A stretch of 64,000 nt of DNA from positions 1 through 64,000 of the forward strand of contig JBBIHC010000003.1 in assembly GCA_037447235.1 (NCBI GenBank), given 5' to 3'. The position numbers and the translations under genes are program-made. This stretch comes from JAVZJR01 sp037447235. GTDB lineage: Archaea > Micrarchaeota > Micrarchaeia > Anstonellales > Bilamarchaeaceae. Within the stretch, counting starts at the first letter, position 1; each line of letters opens with the position of its first letter. The notes under the pieces were generated by a model that saw only the letters and a program-made list of their open reading frames with translations, was not told the origin of the DNA and did no database searches. This document shows, piece by piece, positions 58,166 to 64,000 of this stretch.

Positions 58166-59338
58166 ATGGCGGAAACAAAAGACCTAAACAAACTTATCTC
58201 CCTGACTTTTGACGAGAACCCGGCAGTCAGGATGAAAGCCGCCGAACTTCTCGGAAAGTACGATGACCCGGCTGCTGTCTTTGCCCTGATGGAACTCAAT
58301 TACGACAAGGACCAGATGGTAAGAAAAAAGGCACAGGGGATAATAAGCAGCAAAAAGGAAAGCGGCGGCATTGAGCTTCTCTCATTTGCCGAGCTGTTTT
58401 CAAAGAACGCCGCAACGAGCGAGCAGGAAAAAGAGATGCCATTGGACAAAAAGGAAAAGATACTGTCGCCCATATCAAAGATGTTCGAGAAGCACCTTGG
58501 CAGGGAGAAGGCAGAGTTGGTCAAAAAAAGGATGATGCCGACCATAGAAAAGATATACCACCGCTCAACAACCAGCAAAAAACCAGAGGAAGCGGAGGAG
58601 CACGGAAGGAAGGTAATACAGGAATTTCTCACGAGCTATCTAGATGCCCTGTCGGATTTGGATGAGCTTAAGCATGAAACTGCCGCCCCCCAGCAAAAAG
58701 TGGTGCAGGAAATGGAAGAGGTGCCTTTGGGCAAAGCCGAAACCGAGGCCAAGATGGGCGAACTGGAAGTGCTGGGCAAGGAAGTGGCTACTTCAAAACT
58801 GGAAGAGGACCTGCAAAGGATAGAAAACGACGAATTGATGGAAATCAGCGAGGAAGAGGAAATCAAAAAACTGCCGGACACTTTTTTCAAAAAGGCTTAT
58901 GAGATGATGATGCTGTCTGGCGGGGACCAGGAGATAATGCAGAGGGAGGCGGAGCGCATGCTAAAAAATGCCGAGCGCGACATAAAAATCGCGTTCAAGC
59001 TTGCAAGGAGGAAGTTCAGGGAAAAGAAGATAACCGACCTCACAAAAATAAGAGACGGCATGAAAAACATAAATACAGACATTCTCGATGTAAAAGAAGC
59101 AGAAACCTTTGAGTATGAAAAAAGCAAGAGGAAAAAGGAGAAGGGCTTGGCAACCAGGATGGTTGTACAGGATGCAAACGGAAACGAAGGCGTCATATTT
59201 TTATATGACGGCAGGGGAACTGCTGTCAGGCCTGGAATGAAATTGAAAGTGATAAAGGGGCAGGCAAAACTTTTTGAATCTTCTGGGGAAACAATAATAA
59301 CAATAGGCAAAAGGGGAGAGGTTTACATAGTATTGTAG
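58166..59338 (+). CDS. HEAT-repeat and putative OB-fold protein
   Basis: A 390-residue protein with an N-terminal HEAT-like pair (TFDENPAVRMKAAELLGKYD, LNYDKDQMVRKKAQGIISS), a long acidic helical middle, and a C-terminal beta domain (about 320-390: LATRMVVQDANGNEGVIFLY, RPGMKLKVIKGQAKLFESS, IITIGKRGEVYIVL) with the look of an OB fold. No named family. It stands just before rpoK with close spacing (9 bases from its stop to the rpoK ATG) and behind radA, hinting at a nucleic-acid-linked role. Confidence 0.7.
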   Translation: MAETKDLNKLISLTFDENPAVRMKAAELLGKYDDPAAVFALMELNYDKDQMVRKKAQGIISSKKESGGIELLSFAELFSKNAATSEQEKEMPLDKKEKILSPISKMFEKHLGREKAELVKKRMMPTIEKIYHRSTTSKKPEEAEEHGRKVIQEFLTSYLDALSDLDELKHETAAPQQKVVQEMEEVPLGKAETEAKMGELEVLGKEVATSKLEEDLQRIENDELMEISEEEEIKKLPDTFFKKAYEMMMLSGGDQEIMQREAERMLKNAERDIKIAFKLARRKFREKKITDLTKIRDGMKNINTDILDVKEAETFEYEKSKRKKEKGLATRMVVQDANGNEGVIFLYDGRGTAVRPGMKLKVIKGQAKLFESSGETIITIGKRGEVYIVL

Positions 59339-59347
59339 GTGTTCGCG

Positions 59348-59533
59348 ATGGAGCTAACCAAGTATGAAGAAGCCAGAATAATCGGTGCAAGGGCGTTGCA
59401 GCTTGCAAAAGGGGCGCCTCCCTTGATAAAGCCGAAGAAAGGGATGAGCTTCATAGACCTGGCAAAAGAGGAATTGAAAAAAGGCGCTATGCCCCTCGCC
59501 ATAAAAAAGGAAAAAGTCATTCAATCAGAATAA
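59348..59533 (+). CDS. rpoK: DNA-directed RNA polymerase subunit K
   Basis: A 61-residue homologue of Rpb6/omega that stabilises the polymerase core. The whole family core is present: ELTKYEEARIIGARALQLAK, GAPPLIKPKKGMSFIDLAKE and ELKKGAMPLAIKKEKV. AGGTG at 59336-59340 favours ATG 59348 over GTG 59339. It overlaps the convergent neighbour's 3' end by 17 bases. Confidence 0.92.
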   Translation: MELTKYEEARIIGARALQLAKGAPPLIKPKKGMSFIDLAKEELKKGAMPLAIKKEKVIQSE

Positions 59534-60119
59534 TCTCATAATCCTGCCCGACTTCTCTTGCAATTATCCTCCGTTCGTCTTCTATCCATTGATACTCCTC
59601 AAATGGACCATAGGAGTATCTTACAACATAGTGCTTCCTGCTTCCAACATAATCAACTCGTATTACTTTTATTGAAAGATTAAGGTCGCAGACGGACTCG
59701 TTGTTTATCACAAAGCAACCCTGCACGCTCCATTTGAAATCATCGTCAAGCGCAAGCATCCACGGCTTGAAAAAGAAGAGCCCTTTGTCATTGAGCGTGA
59801 TGTTGGAGCCGCTTTCATCCGTGCCGTCTGAGCCGATGCAGGATAAAGGCGTGCTGCCTTCAGCATACAGCCAGACACAATCAGCCCCTTTTGCGGCAGC
59901 GAAAGAGATGTTTTGGAAGGTGCTGCCATCGCTGCCGAGGATTTCGTAAACGAGCGTAGTGCCCGGCGCTATGGAAAAGTTCCTGTTTTTCAAAAGCCCT
60001 TCCTCTTTGTAAATAATTTTTTCCTCCAGAACAGGCGGCTCTACCTTTACGAGCAACGGCGCAGCGAACAGCAGCAGCAAAACAACCGCCAAAGCGACCA
60101 AAAACTCGCTTCTCATCAT
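59517..60119 (-). CDS. exported or membrane-anchored hypothetical protein
   Basis: 200 residues, N-terminal helix FLVALAVVLLLLFAAPLLV (about 6-24) followed by a beta-rich domain with cysteines (ADCVWLY, LSCIGSD, GCFVINNESVCD) and an acidic end. No family recognised. Its start overlaps the dcd stop by 4 bases, so the two are coupled despite having no obvious functional link. Confidence 0.7.
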   Translation of the reverse strand: MMRSEFLVALAVVLLLLFAAPLLVKVEPPVLEEKIIYKEEGLLKNRNFSIAPGTTLVYEILGSDGSTFQNISFAAAKGADCVWLYAEGSTPLSCIGSDGTDESGSNITLNDKGLFFFKPWMLALDDDFKWSVQGCFVINNESVCDLNLSIKVIRVDYVGSRKHYVVRYSYGPFEEYQWIEDERRIIAREVGQDYEIILIE

Positions 60120-60631
60120 TGCACCCGGGCTATTTTCCCGAATTTGGCGTATGGCTTCGATGTCGGCGTCTTTAACTGATGGAAGATAACCTGTGAAATC
60201 CTCATCCCCTTGTGGAGGATTACCGGGAAAGGCGCCAGATTGACGATTTCAAGAACCTGGTGGTTGTCGCTGCCTGGCTGGACAATTGCGGACGTTATGT
60301 GTATTGAAAGGCCCATTCGCGCATACCTGCTTCTGCCTTCGAGCTTGCCCATTATGTCCAGCGCAAGGCTTATCTTCTCTACTGTCCTGCCGAGGCACAT
60401 GCCGCCGGGCGGCAGGATTACGCTTTCCGCCCTTATTTTTTTGTGCGCTTTTTTGTAGTCAACTTTTGCCAGGTCGACCGTTTTGCCAAGATAGATTTTT
60501 TTGAAAAACCACCATTCGTTGCTGAGCGTGAGATCAACGCTGCCCGGCCCAAGCTGCCCATCGCTGAAAGGCCTTATTTTTATCCTCCCATCCCGCATAG
60601 CTCGACGTATGTCGGCATCAGAAAACGCCAT
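60116..60631 (-). CDS. dcd: dCTP deaminase
   Basis: 171 residues from ATG 60631 (MAFSDADIRRAMRDGRIKIR). GQLGPGSVDLTL, EGRSRYARMGLSIHITSAIV, and the catalytic-Glu block VLEIVNLAPFPVILHKGMRI place it in the Dcd/dUTPase family. Archaeal members may be monofunctional deaminases or bifunctional dCTP deaminase-dUTPases; sequence alone does not decide. It supplies dUMP for dTMP and keeps dUTP low. It is divergent from gap, with 60 bases between. Confidence 0.92.
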   Translation of the reverse strand: MAFSDADIRRAMRDGRIKIRPFSDGQLGPGSVDLTLSNEWWFFKKIYLGKTVDLAKVDYKKAHKKIRAESVILPPGGMCLGRTVEKISLALDIMGKLEGRSRYARMGLSIHITSAIVQPGSDNHQVLEIVNLAPFPVILHKGMRISQVIFHQLKTPTSKPYAKFGKIARVQ

Positions 60632-60691
60632 ATCAGTATAAAAGCGGGCATAATTAAAAACTTTTTTAATGATATAAAAGCGGGGATCAAA

Positions 60692-61702
60692 ATGAGAGTA
60701 GCGATAAGCGGATTTGGAAGAATAGGAAAAATGTTTTTGAGGGCCGCGGTGGCGCAGGGCGCCCTGGGAAAAAATTTTGAGATAGTCGCAATAAACACCA
60801 GAAGCGAAATGAAGATGCACGTCCATCTTTTCAAATACGACTCGGTATTCGGCAAATTTGAGGGCACGGTAGAAGAGAAGGATGGCTTTTTCATTGTCAA
60901 CGGCCACAAGATAAAGTGGATAAGGGAAACCGACCCGCTTAAATTGCCGTGGAAGGAGCTCAATGTAGATGTCGTTGTCGAGAGCACGGGCGAGTTCACG
61001 AAACGTGAAGAGGCGGGGAAGCACCTGACAGCAGGCGCAAAGTACGTACTTTTGTCCGCTCCGGGCAAAGGCGTTGACGCGACGATAGTGCCGGCCGTAA
61101 ACGACCACATCCTTGATATGAAAAAGATGAAAATAATATCGCTCGCCTCGTGCACTACGAACTGCCTCGCGCCTGTCCTGAAGGTGATTGACGCAAAGTT
61201 CGGCATTGAGAGCGGTTTCCTAAGCACGGTGCACGCCTACACAAATGACCAGAGGATATTGGACGGAAGCCACGAAAAGGACTGGAGAAGGGCAAGAGCA
61301 GGAGCAATAAACATAATACCGACCACGACTGGTGCGGCTAAGGCAATAGGTGAGGTATTGCCGCAGCTAAACGGCAGAATGGATGGCATTGCTTTCCGCG
61401 TCCCGGTTCCGGACGGCTCGCTTAACGATATGGCACTTGTGCTGAAAAAATCTGCGACGGCACAGGAGATAAACGAGGAATTGAAAAGGGCAGGCAGGGA
61501 CGAACTTAAAGGGGTGCTTGAATACACTGAAGAGCCGCTGGTGTCGAGCGACATAGTGGGCAATCCCCATTCTTCAATAGTCGACGGTCAGCTGACAAAG
61601 GTGATAGGCAACCTGGCAAAAATATCGGCGTGGTACGACAACGAATACGGCTACTCAAACAGGCTGGTGGACCTTCTGAAAAAGATGGCAAAAGGCGTTT
61701 AA
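60692..61702 (+). CDS. gap: class I (bacterial-type) glyceraldehyde-3-phosphate dehydrogenase
   Basis: 336 residues from ATG 60692. NAD(P)-binding VAISGFGRIGKMFLRAA, catalytic Cys in ASCTTNCLAP, catalytic His in VHAYTNDQRILD and the C-terminal WYDNEYGYSNRLVDLL. This is the bacterial/eukaryotic class, unlike the archaeal class II enzyme. The usual Asp after the second strand is absent (INTRSEMK) and the Leu-Pro pair of NAD enzymes is Gly-Ser (LDGSHEKD), both pointing to NADP use. A GATATAAAAG element lies before the start. Confidence 0.95.
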   Translation: MRVAISGFGRIGKMFLRAAVAQGALGKNFEIVAINTRSEMKMHVHLFKYDSVFGKFEGTVEEKDGFFIVNGHKIKWIRETDPLKLPWKELNVDVVVESTGEFTKREEAGKHLTAGAKYVLLSAPGKGVDATIVPAVNDHILDMKKMKIISLASCTTNCLAPVLKVIDAKFGIESGFLSTVHAYTNDQRILDGSHEKDWRRARAGAINIIPTTTGAAKAIGEVLPQLNGRMDGIAFRVPVPDGSLNDMALVLKKSATAQEINEELKRAGRDELKGVLEYTEEPLVSSDIVGNPHSSIVDGQLTKVIGNLAKISAWYDNEYGYSNRLVDLLKKMAKGV

Positions 61703-62157
61703 TGATAAAAATCAACGAAAAAAAAGATGATTACCGCCAGAAACACCAGCAAAAATGACATATAGAAAATAGTGCGGAACAGCCCTAACGCGAAGGATGT
61801 GAGAAACACTGAAAGCGACTGATGCTGATCAAGCAGTTTTGCAATTCTGCCGAGAAAAGAAAGGAAGACCAGCGCGGGCGCGGAGATATAAGCTATTGAG
61901 AAGGCAAGCGAAAAGGTCGGCATCCTGATTGCGTTGACAACATCGTTTTGCTGTCCAAGATAAAAAACATACGCCAGAAGCCCAGCTACGAAGACAAAGG
62001 TGTCAAAAACCCTGCCGCTTGCCGGATAGATGATTGCCTCCAGTTCTCTGTCAAGAAGTCTGAGCGAGCGCGGCAATTCCCAAAGCAGGAAACCTGCCGC
62101 CATCAGCAGGCCGGCATTGAGCAGGAATGCAGAATCTACAAATGCCAAAAAACTCAT
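61699..62157 (-). CDS. four-helix membrane protein, unknown
   Basis: 152 residues with four membrane segments (about 8-26, 48-67, 80-103 and 124-150), charged loop PRSLRLLDRELEAI between the first two. No family recognised. Its start overlaps the gatE stop by 4 bases, so it is the last gene of a gatD-gatE-linked operon; its end overlaps the gap stop by 4 bases on the other strand. Confidence 0.7.
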   Translation of the reverse strand: MSFLAFVDSAFLLNAGLLMAAGFLLWELPRSLRLLDRELEAIIYPASGRVFDTFVFVAGLLAYVFYLGQQNDVVNAIRMPTFSLAFSIAYISAPALVFLSFLGRIAKLLDQHQSLSVFLTSFALGLFRTIFYMSFLLVFLAVIIFFFVDFYH

Positions 62158-63938
62158 TTTTTCACCCTTGCGATGAGATCTTCGAGCTCCTTCGGCTCCA
62201 CATAAAGGCGGTACTTGCTCATCACGCTTTTTACATCATAACTGCATTCAGCCGCAATTCTTTGCAGATTTTCTCCGGTTATTTTCTCAAATTTTTTGAC
62301 AGCCGATGCGACGGGCTCGCCCTTTGCCACCAGCCTGAGGATCTCGGGCATTGCCGCCTTAGCAAACCTGCCTGCCGCGTAATGCGAGAAAACCTTCCCC
62401 ATAACATCATCAACATCCTTGACCTCCAGCCCTTCCCTCCTCAAAGACACAAGCGTGTTCTCAAGCGTGCTGGCTATCATCACCGGCTCCACTGATGGAA
62501 ACTCCCTTGCAAGCTGCTCAAAAAGGGCGAGATTCTTTGATTTCAGCATCTGCTCCGCCATTTCCTTATTGAGCATGGAAAGCAGCGTCTCGCGCTTTTC
62601 TTCCAAGGACGCGCCTTTCTGCCTTTCAATCATCTGCAGGAATTCTTTTGTAACCCGAATCGGAGGCACATCAGTCTCAGGATAAAGCCGTGCCCTGCCT
62701 GGCAGCGGGCGCATAAAGGAAGTCGTGCCATCCGCGTTCGCTTTTCTCGTTTCCTTTGGCACCTCCTCCATTGAAGCCCGCTCACATACCTTTTGAAGCG
62801 CCTTCTTTGCCGCTGCCTGCTCTGCGACAACAAGCACAAAAGCGTCGTCCGGCTGCATATTAAGGGTTGTCCGGAGTTCCTGGATCTCTGCCGGTTTTAT
62901 GCCATATTTCTCCATGCTCTCGTCGCTGTGTATTATTCCTTTTACGCCGGCTGTTTTTGCATAATCGCTCATCTCCGTCCCATATCGCCTGTTGGGACCT
63001 ATTTCCCAGCCAAGGATGCCTGCGTGATGCGGAAGTTTAAGCGCAAAAACATGCTGTCCTTCGCTTATGCCGCTTTTAATCAGCTTTGCCTCTGTTGCGG
63101 CAAATACGTGCGTCACATCAACGAATTCTTTTTTTATAAACAACCTTCCTTTTTGCTTCAGTTGTTCCAAAATTTTTATCAGCTGCTGCTGCCGGTTTGC
63201 TTCAATCTCCAGGAGCTTGGGCAGCATCTTCAGGTCCTGCGCGCCTTTTATCTCCACCCTTGCGCCGCCTTCCACAGATACATTCACGTCCTGCCTTATG
63301 GTTCCAAGGCCTCTTGCGACATTTCCCGTAGCCCGCATTATCATACCTATTTTTTCTGCAACCTCAAGAAGGTGGCCGCCGTCTTTTATGTCCGGTGCGG
63401 TGGCTATTTCAATAAGCGGAATGCCAAGCCTGTCAAGGCGGTATGTCACCTTCCCGTTTTCCGCCTTCACTATGCCGGCGCTTTCCTCCTCCAGCGCTAT
63501 TGTCTGTATGCCCACCCTGCCTTTGCTTGTCTCCAGCCAGCCGCCAAGGGCAATCATCGCCGTCCGCTGAAAACCGCAGGTATTGCTTCCATCAATGACG
63601 ATTTTTCTCATGACATGAATTTCATCAACAGGCTTTGCATTCAGGTGGAGCGCGATTTTCAGCGCCATGGCAAGCGCCTCCGTATTCATGCTGTGCGGCG
63701 GCTCTTCGTCAAGCTCCACCAGGCAGTTGTTGCTTCTGTAAGCAAGATATTCAAACTGCTTCCTGTTCTCAAACTCGTGCCGCGAAGCCTCGTCCATCTC
63801 GCCCATTTCGCTCAGCACGGGCCTGAGCTGCCTGCGCACAACAAAATCGTGCGGCGCATTTTCGGCAAGCTCGGATGGGCAGCTGCAAAAAAGCTTGTGC
63901 GTAAGAAGGCGCTGGTGTATCTCAATGCCTGCCTTCAT
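62154..63938 (-). CDS. gatE: glutamyl-tRNA(Gln) amidotransferase subunit E
   Basis: A 594-residue GatB-like subunit that binds misacylated Glu-tRNA(Gln) and converts it to Gln-tRNA(Gln) with GatD. AGIEIHQRLLTHKLFCSCPS, NNCLVELDEEPPHSMN, IVIDGSNTCGFQRTAMIA, RLDRLGIPLIEIATAPDI, then the GAD insert typical of GatE and the C-terminal helical/YqeY-like end. GatDE is restricted to archaea. The start lies inside the 3' end of the upstream gatD. Confidence 0.96.
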   Translation of the reverse strand: MKAGIEIHQRLLTHKLFCSCPSELAENAPHDFVVRRQLRPVLSEMGEMDEASRHEFENRKQFEYLAYRSNNCLVELDEEPPHSMNTEALAMALKIALHLNAKPVDEIHVMRKIVIDGSNTCGFQRTAMIALGGWLETSKGRVGIQTIALEEESAGIVKAENGKVTYRLDRLGIPLIEIATAPDIKDGGHLLEVAEKIGMIMRATGNVARGLGTIRQDVNVSVEGGARVEIKGAQDLKMLPKLLEIEANRQQQLIKILEQLKQKGRLFIKKEFVDVTHVFAATEAKLIKSGISEGQHVFALKLPHHAGILGWEIGPNRRYGTEMSDYAKTAGVKGIIHSDESMEKYGIKPAEIQELRTTLNMQPDDAFVLVVAEQAAAKKALQKVCERASMEEVPKETRKANADGTTSFMRPLPGRARLYPETDVPPIRVTKEFLQMIERQKGASLEEKRETLLSMLNKEMAEQMLKSKNLALFEQLAREFPSVEPVMIASTLENTLVSLRREGLEVKDVDDVMGKVFSHYAAGRFAKAAMPEILRLVAKGEPVASAVKKFEKITGENLQRIAAECSYDVKSVMSKYRLYVEPKELEDLIARVKK

Positions 63939-64000
63939 AAGCCTGCACCCCGCTGACCTCGCTTCTTTCGCTTATTTCCCCTGCGATGTTTTTCATCATG
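63922..64000 (-). CDS. gatD: C-terminal end of GatD (5' part outside the window)
   Basis: Only the last 25 codons are visible: MMKNIAGEISERSEVSGVQA then YEGRH and TGA, overlapping gatE by 17 bases. NIAGEI with flanking acidic residues resembles the C terminus of GatD, the asparaginase-like ammonia-producing partner of GatE, and its position directly upstream of gatE fits. The call relies on context as much as on sequence. Confidence 0.7.
   Translation of the reverse strand, partial: MMKNIAGEISERSEVSGVQAYEGRH

Noticed and set aside
60443..60691. N-terminal extension of GAPDH
   Set aside because: The extra 83 codons overlap the divergent dcd gene and promoter; the family start MRVAISGFGRIG is at 60692.
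60632..61108. N-terminal extension of dCTP deaminase
   Set aside because: It would run antisense through gap; the Dcd fold begins at ATG 60631.
62793..63956. 387-codon plus-strand ORF opposite gatE
   Set aside because: Shadow of a fully conserved gene; no start signal.

Overview
This 64-kb window is a densely packed archaeal chromosome segment of roughly 45-50% GC by eye. The machinery is archaeal throughout: RadA, PCNA, RFC large subunit, Rad50, endonuclease Q, aIF5B, proteasome alpha, RNA polymerase subunit K, GatD/GatE, PurP, wyosine synthase Taw1, archease, type II methionine aminopeptidase, and intron-bearing tRNAs. Many genes start 24-30 bases downstream of a TATA-like A/T element, which suggests leaderless mRNAs. 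Others have a GGTG-type ribosome site or a 4-base ATGA overlap with the gene before. Small or pared-down proteins, a class I (bacterial-type) GAPDH, split or shortened proteins and non-canonical tRNA introns suggest a DPANN-like lineage (Micrarchaeota or Diapherotrites type). That placement is an inference.

Layout. 1-148: a 72-bp tandem repeat. 149-12228: housekeeping and metabolism (TRAM protein, CysRS, archease, a serine kinase and class V aminotransferase pair, PurQ, DJ-1/PfpI, RpiA, EndoQ, UppS, PurP, a split RsmF-like RNA methyltransferase). 12240-17795: a PadR-regulated MacB-type ABC exporter operon. 17824-23043: an NFACT-R protein, a Hef-like helicase, RFC-L and aIF5B. 23083-25409: an iron-regulated dtxR(feoA)-feoB operon with its operator. 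25410-25933: a gene graveyard with an acetate kinase remnant and a possible thiolase remnant. 25934-39881: proteasome, UMP kinase, a two-domain kinase, Taw1, PCNA, Rad50, tRNA-Gly with a D-arm intron, transaldolase, lipoproteins, TrpRS, a geranylgeranyl-reductase-like enzyme and methionine aminopeptidase.

39886-55437 is the most unusual part. Six tandem, divergent but paralogous polytopic membrane proteins, each with an N-terminal signal or hydrophobic segment, are translationally coupled to a 1372-residue cysteine-rich lipoprotein. A divergent gene encodes a 945-residue protein with an extracytoplasmic head and a long cytosolic helical tail. An AT-rich gene for a secreted protein sits between them and looks like a later arrival. 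I recognise no characterised family for this system. Its architecture resembles a multi-subunit envelope channel (VirB6/TrbL/CedA-like in layout only), with no ATPase encoded nearby.

55438-64000: tRNA-Arg with two introns (anticodon loop and T-loop), small unknown proteins, RadA with an atypical P-loop, helical-repeat proteins, RpoK, dCTP deaminase, class I GAPDH with NADP-type signatures, and the gatD-gatE operon running off the right edge. Several parts connect: archease and the intron-containing tRNAs; PCNA and two proteins with C-terminal PIP-box-like tails (EndoQ and the Hef-like helicase); RpiA with transaldolase in pentose phosphate interconversion; PurQ and PurP in purine synthesis.
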